Below, in pieces: positions 20,901 to 32,511 of a DNA stretch of 64,000 nucleotides. This DNA is from Antennarius striatus (Eukaryota; Chordata; Actinopteri; Lophiiformes; Antennariidae): contig NC_090779.1 of assembly GCF_040054535.1 (NCBI RefSeq), positions 21,379,001 to 21,443,000 on the forward strand, read 5' to 3'. The notes beneath the pieces are model-generated. The model did no database searches and was not told the DNA's origin. It saw nothing but the letters and a program-made list of their open reading frames with translations. The number at the start of each line of letters is the position of its first letter. Within the stretch, counting starts at the first letter, position 1. A program made the position numbers and the translations under genes.

Positions 20901-23900
20901 GGACATCAGAAATTTTTAACACATCGGTAGTTTTTAAATGTTTTCCAGTTCAGTTTTGGACAAAGTTAGGAAACAACATAGAGATCTGACACAAGGTAAT
21001 GCCATGTGACAAATACAGTAAACGCTATAAAGTCAATGTTGATAAAGAAATACATTTCATTGAAGTCAAACTAGTTTCCTCCAGACTACCTCAGTAGGAA
21101 AACAGAACATTTGTAGAGGATCTGTGAAATACAATTAGGTTGCACAATAGACAATAAAGAGTTGAAGATTAGAATTTCCTTTGATGCCAATTTATTTTAA
21201 CAGTATTATAATATCAGGCTTTATTAACTCCATATCTGACTATTAGCATGATTACACAAAGACTACTGGATGACTTTTCGTGAAGTGTGGTTGGGAAGGT
21301 TTGGCATGTGGCAATGAAGAACTCGCTTGGTTTTGGAGTGGATCCAGATAAAGGGGCTCTAATGCATGTCATTCTCATTTGTTTAATTCACATTCCTTGA
21401 AAACCCTTGAATCAAACTAAGTAAAATCAAGTTTTTAAGTGCTGCTTGTTGTTGAATTTAAACGTCATACATAAAAGTGTTTGCAAAAAAAATGTGCTTG
21501 CTGTGGGCATTAAATGGTGGCAGCAATTCCTCTGATTAACTGATATAAAAGTGCATCAGTGTAATCTGAACCCAGAGGAGAGGAAGAGGAGGGTGGGAGG
21601 AAGAAGAAACAGGAGGATCATGGAGAAAAAGTGTCACCTAAAGAATAAATACCTACCTATTAATTAAATGAAATCTAACATGTATTCATAAAAAACACGT
21701 GATTCATGTTTTCACACATTAAATGTCCCAAACACGTGTTCATTTTTCCACATGTATGTCAGCACTTGTGATTTCATGTGTGAAATATCTAGTGGTTACA
21801 TGCATACAAAATATTAAATATTAGGTTTACTATTTTTGCTTGATATTCAAATCAAAATAAGGTCATTAAAAAATCAAAAGTGAATAAAAAAAGTGAGTTT
21901 TGGTTGATCTACTTTTTACATTAACAGATGTTTCACTTAATATTTACAAGGAAATATATAAAAAGAAGTATCTTGAAAATCATTAAAAAAAACCCAGAGT
22001 GAATGATCCTCATTCTTTTGAACTTTAAAACATCTTTTAAATGCAAAAATTAATGCAGAAAAGTCAGTTTTTCTACATTTTGTTACGTTGAATAAATCAA
22101 ACATTATGATTGCGCAACGGGGTCAAACGAATTTGACCTACATTTAAAATTCTATGAAAGAAGGTGAATAAAATGAAATATTAGAAAGGAACTTCAGAGC
22201 CCGCCGGAGCTTTTCTACTGATCTCAGCCCCAATGGGGGAACCAAAGCCTCGGATTTGAATGTAAGATCATCCCAAAAATAGTAACACCGTAATTGGGGC
22301 ATCAACCCAGTGACCTGTGGAATTAATACCCCACTGCCACCACCCTCCTCCAGCCCCCCAGGAGTCAGACCCCTGGACTAATTGGGCACGACGCAGGAGT
22401 CGCAGTGAGACCGACTGCAGGTCGGACCAGCAGGCTGCCCACCGCTGAGCACCTCCTCCTTAATTAAAAAAGAAAAGACGTTCCCTCAGGAGGATTTCTC
22501 CCTGAGTTTCTGTCTTAAGGAGCCCAAGTCAATCAAAAGGATTAAGATTTGGTGGCATGGCTTGTCTGGAAAAATGATACAATTAGAGGGAAACTCATCA
22601 AGTCTTAAAGGTGGCCTAAATATGAGCGAGCAAGACTCTCTCATGCAAAAAAAACCAAAAACCCCACAGTGGCCTCAAGAAGAGGCTGAAGTCTCTCCAC
22701 CCAAGCTGTTCAGAGTCGCTGAGGAGCACGGAGGCTGAATGTTAATCAGGTGAAGATGATCACTGGAGTCAGAAAAGAATCGAGAAGCTCATTCAAACAG
22801 AACAAAAACCCCAGCGATGAAACCAGCGGATAAAAGACGAGGCGACGAAAGAACATAAATACTGATGGAATATGAATGAGGAGGGAAACCAAGAAGATTA
22901 AACTTAAGTAATGTTGATGATGTCACAGTTTGCAAGTAAACGATTAACACCAAGATCAATCATTTTACATCTTTAAAATATTCGGAACACAATGAAGGAC
23001 CCTGTCCTGCTCTAGGGTACGGGGTTTGGGATATTTGACCCACATAAAAAAATGGCGGTTAACATGTGCTGAAAGAATTGTGCACTGGTGAAAACGGGAC
23101 CCATCTTCCCCCTAGCTGGTTGCTACGGAGAAATTAAACTGATGTCGATCGTCTCGACCGAACTGATTAGCCTTAAAACAAACAGACAAAACAAGACAGA
23201 CGGACGTGACAGAAGAGGTGATGGCGGTTTTAGTGAGAAGAATTTTTTTTTTCTACCCCTCAATACCCAAGAGTCCAATATCTGATGAAGGCTAGCAGCT
23301 TTGGCCTATTCGCACGCTAGCCATGCAAGGTGTAAGTGCAGAGGCGGGTTGGGACAGCAGACATTAGAGGACAGCACTGTGCAGGAACAACGACAATGCG
23401 TTAGATGCCGCCAGTTTCTATTAACTATTAGAAGTTAAATCAGGTGAGGTATGCTTAAAATGTGAAATGAAAGTTCTATTGTATTGGTTGCATGAACCAA
23501 GATGGGACTCAAAGAAACGTTTTTTTACATTTTTATGAATAAACAAACTAAGAAAGGCAATGCAATACAGAGCGATCCCAAAACATGTAAAACATTCTAC
23601 AAAACATTCATTTGGAACAGAACACAAAGTCTTACTTTCTTTCTCGAAGTTTTTCGATGTACTCAAATTTGGGGGTTAGAACTCCGTTTGAGGTGATGAT
23701 GGCCTTTAAAAAGAATTAAATTAAAGAGAAGACTTTTAATATAACATAATTATCAACCACTCATACACTTTTCACTCACACTGGTGTGATCCTCAGGCTC
23801 ACTTGTTCACCATAGCAACAGCTTTTTCAAATTACTTTAGAAGTCAAAATTTGAAGGAACAACATAATCTCACGCGCGCTTATTTTTTTAAATGAACACC

Positions 23901-26900
23901 AACATGTCAACATGTGACCTCGATCTAAATTCTTATACATGTTTACAAAATGTTTCCATAATTTAACACTGACTTTAACTGCCATTATTGCCCCATTAGA
24001 CTTCAAGCAGAGGTGACTTACGTCTCTCACTTGCGGGCTGAAGTCCTCTTCATCCAGCGGTCTGGTAGCGTCAGAAGAAAGCTGATGATGACGACAGAGC
24101 ATCACGTTTACATATGTATTTATGGCCACTCCCATTCGTCGTGGGGTTTAGTGTCCTTTTATTGTCTAAGTTTGCCCCGAGACACCTGTCGCAGCGCTCT
24201 CCCATAGCAAGCTCAACCACAGTCAGAAAGGGAAACAGCACAGAGTGAGATCCAACAGCTGTTCTCGCCTCACCTCAGAACCCTAAACCCTCTTACCATC
24301 TCCCACATGTAAGGGAAGAGTCGATCTCCAAAGTACTCTGTGGCTTCAATCGGAAGTTGAGCAGGAAGGTTGTCGATGGAGCACATGAGGATCCCATTTC
24401 CCTCCACACTGTGACAAGAAAATAGTTTTTACCATGCTTGTCCAGGGATCCGTGTTGATAATCAACAAAATATTGAATACAGTGAATACATGATCAGAAA
24501 TAAAAAATATTCAGTTCAGAAATAGTATTTGCTAATGAAAAACACATGGAGGGATTAAAAAGTGCTGTAATTTTTGGCAAGTAGGTCAGTTCTACAAATC
24601 TTGGCTCTGTTGTTGACTAATTTAAAAAGGTCCAACATTACACCTTTCTTAAAAATTGTATAAATGGAACCTTAGTCTCAAAAATACATCTTTGAAGTTT
24701 TAAAACCATTTTGATCATGTATTATGGGATGCATTTATACCCCTGTGATCATAGACCATCTGTGTGTCTGTGGTCTGAAATGCAAATTAGTTTAGGCTAG
24801 CCCCACCCCTTTTTAGGAGTGGGCGTGACTTGGGCTTGCTGGCGCTTTGCTCCTCCTCCTTGGAAGAGGTGCGAAGCCTTCAATGATGTCGTAGTCGCTC
24901 TCTGGGCTTGCGCTAGCCATTCCTCACGTCACCATAGGCGAAGTAAATTCCAAATTGGCAGCAAGGTTTTTAACCTGTGTAGCCACAGTGGCGTTTGTAT
25001 TTTTAGGAAAAAAAGGCTAAAACTTACAACTTTTTTGGACTCACGAAAATCCCTGAGCGATAACAAACTTTCTCTCTCACTAGCGCCGCTGTTTCGGAAA
25101 TAGCCGAAGTGACCCGAACGCTCCCGATCATTAAATATTCGCTCCTCTCATGACACGTCGAATGAAAAACAAAGATTCTATTTTTACAAGTTAACCCCGC
25201 GAATTGGTGACAACAAGGCGAGGACGATCGATCGAAAGAAATTAAGAATCCAGTGTTAATAGTAGAGTTTGTGTTAAAACTCTAATCGAACAACAATGGT
25301 GAATGCTGAGAGGGGGGAGGAGTGGTGACAGACCGATCAGAAGGTAAATGAAAGATATTATCAATACTTGTTTGTAGTCTTAGACTTTTGATTCCTATGA
25401 CTGGCAGGAATAACCAGCGATGCATGTAAATGTGTATTCACCTCGCTTGCTATTTTTCATGCCTTTTTAAATTGAAATGAAAAATCATGTTATTGAGTTG
25501 GCATACCAATGGTGTTGGTGGTTGTCAAAGTTAAAATGTCTTCTAGTCTAAGTAAAACTTACAAGTAAACATTGAGTAATATTTTGTATGACTGTATCTT
25601 CACATAGTGAATGGAAGTTTTCAATTGTTGAATCTCACATTCATACCTGCATAAAGTAGGACAGAAATAAAGATAGTTCAGCTTGAACTGTTGACTTTAG
25701 TGTATTTTTGTTGGTAAACTGAATAGAAGATTTTGCCCTCAGAATGCAGGAAAACAACCCCATTTTCTAAAAAATTTCCCTAGGGGGGGGCCCCAGATCC
25801 CCCCCACGCCTCCTCGCAATGAGCGTCATGTTTTCTCATCTGGGATGTTTGTGGAGGCGAAGGACGAGTTTTCAGTTGGAACTATGGAATGAAATGTTCT
25901 TTACATAACATGGGACCTTAATCATTAAAGCAACTGTTGCATAAAATGTGTAATCATTTATTACTGTATAAAATTCACTTTCAGTGTCATGACACGCTTA
26001 AAAGTCAACCTGTACTTGTGTTAATGGTTACATGATTGGCTGAATCTGTGTTATCCCTGGAAGCAATACTTAGATGTTACTCCAACTGTTCACATTATGG
26101 TCAGAGAACAACGTTTGTCTTTAGACCAACATCCTTATCGTTTAACTACAAACAGCTGCTGTCAGCCTCCACTGCTGGGACCAGTCACTTATTATCTTTT
26201 ATTTATTAAACCAAATCAAACACAAACTGAAACTCGTCTTAAACCATTGTTTTTTTTCAACACCAGCCTCTGGAAACTGTTCGGCTGAAATAAACCAGTT
26301 TTAAAAAACAACATCAACTTTCTCCTCGTCGGTCGATGACACCAACGCAAGAAGATAAAAAAAAGACTTTCAGGAAAATTTAGCCTATAGATTTAGAATG
26401 GGATTAGATAATCTTAGTCTTAAAATGAGCCGGGATCTGCAGAGCTCCACAGAAAGTGATGCACCAGAACGACAGATCAGACCTACACTCCCCGCTCTGC
26501 AGGACTTCCACATGTCAGATGGTGCAGACCAAGCGTTTGTAGGATTATGAAGGATCATTGCCGTCCCGACAATTAACTATTCCTCCGTAGAAACAAGCCC
26601 GACACGGAGACAGTGAAGGAGGCACTCTGACCCCTGCGTGACCTCTCAATCTCATGTGTTGACCTGCACATGTGGTGAATTTTCACATGAGTGCACAAAT
26701 TGTAACCGTATAGTTTGCTTTAATTGAATTATTTTCAGATTTCTACACTTACCTCAAATCTTCTTTTTTTTTTTTTTTACAATTCTATTTTGTAATCTTT
26801 CATTTTTCAAACTAAAGGTTTAAAAACACACTTAGCCCTCATTGCATTTAATTTACAAACTAGTTTGTCTTGAAATCAAATGAACCACGACGATGCATCT

Positions 26901-29900
26901 GTGTGTTAAAAACAGCTCAGATAAACTGACGCGATGTGTTTGACATCATAAAATATTTAGTACAACTCCCAAAAGGCAAAGTATGAAAGAGTCCAACATG
27001 AATTTTAAAACCTTTTTAGTTTCTGCATTTAACTGAATAAATTAAGCATGAATTTAAAAAAAAAAAAAAAACCAAACAGTCTACAGGTCAGAGAAGAAGA
27101 GCCATAGAGTAATGGGCGTGTTGAAGTGCTGTACCTGTCATGATCTATGTGCTGGTCGGCGTCATACATACAGAAAGGCTTATCAATGGTGGTGCACTCG
27201 TTCATGAACTCTATCGAGCCCCCGGTGTCAGCAGATATGTCACAGATGGCCAGCAGTCTGCAGGCGGAGAGAAGAGGTTGGAGGTCACACTGTTCTGCAA
27301 ACAGGTCTGATGATAACGACGGGAGTTTTGACCCCTTTTAAAAGACACTTCTGTTTGTTGACGATTTGTCATGGTAACCGACGGGTGATTTAAAGCCTTA
27401 TCTGTGAAGCCGTCACAACGGTAGCACACAATCAAATGAATGAAACATTCAATGATAGCTCTGGTAACGTTTGATTGTAAAAAAAAATGTGGGAAAGACC
27501 ATCTTTGGGGGGGTGTGAGGGTTCTGAGGGGAAATATTAACGTGACATCAAGTTACATTTTAAACAATAGCAACGTTTGTCTTTGTTAAACAGCTATCGT
27601 TTGACTATTTGTTAAACAAAAACAAAAAGAATCCACGTGACACTGGTTTGGTGTCAGGCAAAATTAGACAACCGCTTTTCACACTTTATCGCTCACATGC
27701 TCTCGGCTAACTGTGGGCCAACCCGGCGTCTGGTTCACAAATAAAGATATGTTCCATCTGAGGCCGAAACGCTTCGACTCCAGACAGACGCTCGAAGATC
27801 CGGGAGATTTGACATGGAGTAGACGGAGGAAAATAAAAGCAGAAACACTTCAGGATTAAAAGACTCTCTTACTTGTGTGGCAACGCCGGCGATCCCTCTG
27901 TGGGTACGCGGGAGACTTGGAGGGGTCTCATCAGCTTTTGGGCGTCCAGTCGCCTGAGGAGCCGCGGGGTGAGGGGGTCCCAGTAGATGCCATTGATCAG
28001 ACAGTTTGTATAAGGTGCCACCTGGAGTTAAGGTCATGGTTACTGGGATGGTCCAGTCAGATCAATGGCTGACATGCAGGACAAGGCCTCAAAGTGTGAC
28101 GTCTGCACTGTCTAACTGGATTGACAGGCTAACGCTAACGCTATCGAGGCACACTCACGCTGGTCCTGAAGTGCGAGGTATACCGCTCCGGGTGGTTCTC
28201 GTACTCCATGGGGTCATAAATGCCGTCGCTCTTCCTCACCAGGTGGTGATGTCGGCTCAGGACGGTGGCGTAAACTTTGTTCATATCTTAGGAGAAAAAC
28301 GACACAAGTCGGTAAATGATCATAGTGCAACATCACAACCCGTCGACGTGACGCTCACACGGGTCCATATCCTGTGTTTCCACGGATGGTTGCAGAGAAA
28401 GTCTGAATGTTTCACCTGCCTGCTCAAACAAATTACTCATTAAGATTACCTAACCTGAAGATTTAAGCATAGCGTGAGCAAGAACATCAACTGTAACCAT
28501 AGCAACCAGATAACAAGAAGTTGTCACCGTGCTATTGAGCATCTTCCCACTTGTTGAAATGGAAACCACATCCCCTGAAGTAAATATGCTAACATGCCAT
28601 CTGTGAACATGGTGTCATACAAGCCTTAAGTTCACATACAATGTTAGATGTTGCATGCTAATTGAGCTCACAGATTAACATGCTAATCTCAGCCATGTTC
28701 ATATATATCAGCATTGCTTAGTGTAGCTAATAATGGCTTGTTAACATTTTATAAGCTGTTCAGTATTAATCGATGTCTGCCGTCTCCTCTGTCATTGAAC
28801 AGATCGTGAATGACATCACGTTAACCCCACAGTAAGAGGAGGAATCTCATACCTCCTGTTTCGCACACGTCCTTCAACTCATGCGGTTCAACGTATTCAA
28901 CAGGAAGTTCGTTCAGGATGTCTTGGGCTCCCTGTCAGACAAAAGGAGGAGGAGGATGAACTGAAAATGTCCTAAGTTCTGATTTTTAAGGCCAAAGAGC
29001 AGCGAGATGGGCGCGTCTCTCCCGTGTTGTACCTTGGAGACGTTGCCGGTTCCGGTGAAGCAAAAGGTCACCGGGCCGATAGACTTGGGCATCAGTCCCA
29101 TGGAGATCTCATACCCACAATCCCTGACCGCCTGGACGGCCTGGCTGAGGTTCCTGTAGTTGTGAGCCATCCCAATGTGCTGTGAGCGAGAGTGAGACGG
29201 CGTGCGATGAGATCAGAACCACAGGGAGGCAAAGGCAGCTGGTTTCACAGCAGCAGGGAACGTTCTCTTACCATGAAGGGAGTGTGGTGGCCGAGAGCCA
29301 GGAAACGCAAACCCAGTCCGTGCAAAATGCTTATCATACCTACAAAACAATCATTAGAATTAATAATACTGTATTAGACACAATTCTTGATGCTTCCCAG
29401 GGGCAAAGTATTTCTTGAGGAATGCAATTGTTAATATTTTCCTAAACAATGTAACTGGACATCTCCAGCAGCTGGGATGTTCTTATTTTTCTTCTTTATA
29501 AATCTTATTATAAATAAGGTGTTTCTCCAGCCCTAGGCATGAATGCTAAATAATTGTGCAAACTGACTCTTTCAAAGTCAGATTAAATATATTTTAATGA
29601 CCTTGTACCTTGTCTGCATTTACCCAGTGAGCGCCGCAAAACAAATTTGTTGTGCAGACAGCAAAACTTTAGTCACAGCACCAGGAGAATTTGTTACTGA
29701 CACAGCAATTTGATGTCGTATTGACACAAGAGGATTTCAAGAGGAAATCTCTACACGCTACAAAATGTAAAAACACATTCTCCTTACCCGCAACGCCGGC
29801 CCACTGGCCAAACGCAACGATTCGGAAGCCGTTGGCGTCCACCATCTTCTCATAATCGATCAGACGCACCTCCTGAGAGACAAAAAATATTTTATTGTTA

Positions 29901-30939
29901 CTTTTTATGGACAAATAGAACGAAACATTAAATTCTGCAGTATCTGCTTCAGTACAGGAGATAAAACTGAACACCAAACACACAGAGCAAACATGCTGTG
30001 TGGGAATCCACACCGTTTCGCCTGATGTGTGAGCAAATCAGCTGCTTTTACACTTCATCGTCACATCATGGTGATCACTACATTTACAGAACCCTTAAGC
30101 TGGAGACAACCTCACCTTCGTCAGCAGCTCATCCAGAAGCCCCATGTTGGGCTCCTGCGCCTTGATGGTGTGGGAGAAAAAAGCGTAGGTCTTCTTTGGA
30201 ATCACTTTCTCTTCTGGCAACCTCTTGACCCCGATGATCAGAGACGCCTCTGAAATGTCCTCCTGCATGATGGCCCCCGCCCTCATGTAGTACTGAACAC
30301 AAGAAGGATGAATGAGCTGACAGACTATTTGAAATCTTCATTTGCGATTATAGGACTCAATAGTAACTAAAATACAAGGTGATACAAGAAAAACATTTAC
30401 ACAATATGAATGAAAAATGACATCTGAACCCGAAAAGTTAAGATCAGCTTGAAGAGAAAACCTGTTTTTGAACACGACTGACAGTTGGTATTAAAATAAA
30501 TATAAGAAGTGGGGTTGACTCTCAGCAGAGGATCAAGTAATAAAAGCTAATAAAATACAACGTCATTTATTTTTATCAGCATACTTAGGGAAACAATACT
30601 TGGGGATAATCCAGGGATGTCATAAGACGTAATTCCTCCACACATCTACTAAGGGACGACATCAGGAGATGTTCAGCCTCTCTTTACAACTCGAGATTCC
30701 AGCTGTCAGCGCCTCACCTTCTCATGGATGGCTCTGCGGTTGGATGGTTGGACCAGGACTTTGACGCCGGCATTGGTGAGCTCTTTGACGTGTCTCGGGG
30801 CCAGAGGTGCCCTCCTCTCCCAGGGGTTGACGTCTTCCCGCCGGATAGCCATGACGGCCCTGTGGTGCTCATAGCGCCGCTGGCCTCCGAGGCTGCAGTT
30901 CCGCGTCCTCCTACCGTGGCGACTGAGGAGTCTGAACAT
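14839..30939 (-). CDS. aass: aass, alpha-aminoadipic semialdehyde synthase, complete (23 coding exons)
   Basis: Bifunctional mitochondrial enzyme of lysine degradation: the N-terminal half condenses lysine with 2-oxoglutarate to saccharopine, and the C-terminal half splits saccharopine to aminoadipate semialdehyde and glutamate. The 23 exons join in phase to 931 codons plus stop, close to the human 926 aa. The start at 30939 gives [19 protein letters not shown], an Arg-rich, acid-free presequence fit for mitochondrial import. The reductase half runs from [19 protein letters not shown] to about residue 450. The dehydrogenase half has a Rossmann motif [11 protein letters not shown] near residues 488-498 and [12 protein letters not shown]. 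Introns longer than 300 nt hold no gene; the largest are described separately. The gene is on the strand opposite to ptprz1, tail to tail. Confidence 0.96.
15051..15227 (-). CDS. aass: aass exon 22
   Basis: Encodes [20 protein letters not shown] then [20 protein letters not shown] and ARMLLDG. Acceptor tgtggtcag, donor gtcagt. Confidence 0.93.
15314..15402 (-). CDS. aass: aass exon 21
   Basis: Encodes [20 protein letters not shown] and KHLETKLYF; the final A joins AT of exon 22 to give Asn. The donor gttgag is weak. Confidence 0.88.
17630..17745 (-). CDS. aass: aass exon 20
   Basis: Encodes [20 protein letters not shown] and DDSFIDGLR. The final GG joins G of exon 21 to give Gly, where human has Trp (AEWLGLLGD). 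Confidence 0.88.
18414..18509 (-). CDS. aass: aass exon 19
   Basis: 32 codons: [18 protein letters not shown] to SSPVSW. Acceptor cctcgtag, donor gtaaaa. Confidence 0.92.
19025..19192 (-). CDS. aass: aass exon 18
   Basis: 56 codons: [56 protein letters not shown]. Strong match to the dehydrogenase family. Confidence 0.95.
19299..19439 (-). CDS. aass: aass exon 17
   Basis: 47 codons: [35 protein letters not shown]. The CGGLPAPE and RYKFSW blocks are diagnostic for saccharopine dehydrogenase. Confidence 0.95.
19805..19913 (-). CDS. aass: aass exon 16
   Basis: Encodes [19 protein letters not shown] and [17 protein letters not shown], the conserved [12 protein letters not shown] block. Confidence 0.95.
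20311..20421 (-). CDS. aass: aass exon 15
   Basis: Encodes (S)[17 protein letters not shown] and [19 protein letters not shown]. Phases 1 and 2 at the ends fit both neighbours. Confidence 0.93.
20533..20662 (-). CDS. aass: aass exon 14
   Basis: Encodes (G)[19 protein letters not shown] and KDHDLVI, second half of the Rossmann fold. Donor gtacgg. Confidence 0.92.
20774..20895 (-). CDS. aass: aass exon 13 (NAD(P)-binding Rossmann motif)
   Basis: Encodes [18 protein letters not shown] then [25 protein letters not shown] is the dinucleotide-binding turn of the dehydrogenase half. Confidence 0.95.
20896..23635 (-). other. aass intron 12, no gene
   Basis: 2.7-kb intron. Mostly AT-rich; a GC-rich non-coding patch at about 22190-22470 interrupts it and is the only unusual part. 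No ORF of interest. Confidence 0.6.
23636..23703 (-). CDS. aass: aass exon 12
   Basis: Encodes [20 protein letters not shown] and ER plus AA of Lys. It links the two enzyme halves. Confidence 0.92.
24022..24081 (-). CDS. aass: aass exon 11
   Basis: 20 codons, [20 protein letters not shown], phase 0 at both ends. Confidence 0.93.
24297..24408 (-). CDS. aass: aass exon 10
   Basis: Encodes (S)[19 protein letters not shown] and [18 protein letters not shown]. Donor gtaaga. Confidence 0.95.
24590..25920. mobile_element. repeat-like insertion in aass intron 9
   Basis: Within the 24409-27134 intron. Phrases such as GGTCCAACATTACACC, ATGATCACAGGGG-type and AACATGGGACCTTAA are ones I associate with a short interspersed teleost repeat, and the segment starts and stops abruptly against its AT-rich flanks. 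No transposase frame and no clear terminal repeats; family unknown. Confidence 0.35.
27135..27257 (-). CDS. aass: aass exon 9
   Basis: Encodes [20 protein letters not shown] and [20 protein letters not shown]. Acceptor gcctgcag. Confidence 0.95.
27873..28021 (-). CDS. aass: aass exon 8
   Basis: Encodes [29 protein letters not shown] and PALPH. Donor gtaaga. Confidence 0.94.
28159..28286 (-). CDS. aass: aass exon 7
   Basis: Encodes (D)[36 protein letters not shown]. Acceptor ctcctaag. Confidence 0.94.
28853..28931 (-). CDS. aass: aass exon 6
   Basis: Encodes [20 protein letters not shown] and DVCETG. Ends one base into an Asp codon. Confidence 0.94.
29033..29179 (-). CDS. aass: aass exon 5
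   Basis: 49 codons: [40 protein letters not shown]. The FTGTGNVS block is a reductase-half hallmark. Confidence 0.95.
29272..29339 (-). CDS. aass: aass exon 4
   Basis: Encodes [20 protein letters not shown] and FM. Acceptor gttttgtag. Confidence 0.94.
29788..29872 (-). CDS. aass: aass exon 3
   Basis: Encodes [20 protein letters not shown] and FGQWAGVAG, a conserved block of the reductase half. Confidence 0.95.
30116..30292 (-). CDS. aass: aass exon 2
   Basis: 59 codons: [40 protein letters not shown]. Phase 0 at both ends. Confidence 0.95.
30718..30939 (-). CDS. aass: aass exon 1 of coding sequence (start, mitochondrial presequence)
   Basis: 74 codons from ATG at 30939. The first 23 residues are Arg-rich and lack acids; [19 protein letters not shown] follows and aligns with human [18 protein letters not shown]. 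Upstream, the bases next to ATG look like a short 5' UTR after a gtgagtag acceptor. Confidence 0.93.
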
Positions 30940-31634
30940 GACTTCAGGCCCCTACTCACGACAAACACCAAGCCACACACTTTGCACCATGTGTTGTCCA
31001 CCAAACGGTAAAAACAGTGTGAAGGAGCAGGCTGAGGAGGTCAGGTATGAATGAAAGAATTCAGAGGGCAAGTTGAGGTTGCTGCTGGGAGAGAGCTGCT
31101 GACAACAGGTGGTCCAACTGAAGCAGATCAGCTTGGACACACACCGCTGACTAAATCCAGGTTTAACGCCAATGCAAACATCTGCTGATTACACATGTAC
31201 ATATGAATGGAGAGAACCATGCTACCTCCAAGGCTGTATAAACTCTCCATTGAAGCCCACCGAGGCCTCGACCCTTACCTGGCCTTGCACGTCCTTGAGG
31301 GGTCTCACGCCCCTGGTGGTCCCATAAATCTGACGCCAATGTATTTGTAATATTTGAACAAACTTCTAAACATCTATAAGAATATTTAGCACCAGGCAGC
31401 ACACGGGCTCCTAAAAGTGCTGTAGCATTGACAGCTAGCAGTAATATAAGCCCTTTAACCATTCATTTAAATATGTCGGTTGTAGCTCCTGGTGTAACTT
31501 CGATCCGGGTGCTTCTAAACGACAGTGCCATCGCTGGGTCAGTTCCGGGATCTGATCGCAACTACGTTCCGGATCATTTAGACGTGTTAACTAACAGATC
31601 GATACTCAAAACTTCGCCAAACGGTCGAACTCAC

Positions 31635-31765
31635 CTTTCTGTTCGGTGGTCGTTCACCACGCCGGGTCCTGACGACAAACACTGGCGACGTTCGGCGAAG
31701 GAGACACTCTGGGTTCAGACGAGTTCACCGCAGATATAGACGCCAACCGTCGGGAAACTTATTCA
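31635..31765 (-). promoter_or_regulatory. probable noncoding first exon and core promoter of aass
   Basis: On the minus strand a strong donor, AGAAAGgtgagt, ends at 31635, about 700 nt before the coding start. The exon is GC- and CpG-richer than its flanks, without TATA. Its 5' end is a guess, placed just below the ETS-like site. The splice partner would be the acceptor next to the start codon. Confidence 0.5.
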
Positions 31766-31772
31766 CTTCCGC
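31764..31772 (-). promoter_or_regulatory. ETS / NRF-2 (GABP)-like site
   Basis: GCGGAAGTG on the minus strand, a consensus-grade GABP site. Such sites are typical of TATA-less promoters of nuclear genes for mitochondrial proteins, which fits aass. Confidence 0.45.
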
Positions 31773-32222
31773 TTCAGATTTCAAAATAAAATTCAGATTT
31801 CTTTCTTTGATGAAAAATGTAAAAAAAAAAAATAGCAGGGTCATAAATTTACAAATATTTACATCATCTTCTGAAATTGATTGTTTAACGGCAATCATCT
31901 GGACGGAGATCTTAATTAATCCTGGGATTTGGGGATTCCCAAACCAAATGTCAGTACCTGTACTGTGTATGATTCATTATTCCAGTGCAAGTTGTCACAG
32001 GTTGCAGGTTGCACCCGGCCACTCTGTGTTGAACTGTTTAGGGATGTCTTGTCATCGCTGGCATTGGTTCCTGTCTGCTGTGGTGGACACACACCTCTAC
32101 AGATTTGGTAGCTTTTCCAGCCATCATTACAATTTCCTGTCAAAGCTCCTTCCTTTTCCTGCCAGTGGCAGCTTGCTTGGTTCTTCTGTGATATTCCTTT
32201 TGTGGACAGCATTTTATGAGTT

Positions 32223-32252
32223 ATAATAATAATAATAATAATAATAATGATG
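32223..32252. repeat. (TAA)n microsatellite, short
   Basis: About nine TAA units between the aass promoter and the unassigned frame. Confidence 0.9.
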
Positions 32253-32494
32253 AATTAGATTATGTGCAGAAATAATCACTATCACTCCAGTAGAAAACAG
32301 AATTAGGAGTAGATTGATTTTTTTTTTATTTAAAAAAAACCAACCAATTATCATTTTCTTTAGCAAATTAAAAGCAGCATACATGCAAGTAATTCTAGTC
32401 GCACGTCTGTTGTATCTACTAAAGCTACGGCCTTTTCCCTAACACCACTGGAACTTGTCAACACGTAGAACTTTTGGCTTTTATTCTGAAGATA

Positions 32495-32511
32495 TTGGCA
32501 TTTCCGGTTGC
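32495..32511 (+). promoter_or_regulatory. ETS-like site before the unassigned frame
   Basis: GGCATTTCCGGTTGC carries TTCCGG, a core often found at transcription starts of TATA-less genes. Position directly before the 32512 ATG is suggestive only. Confidence 0.25.
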
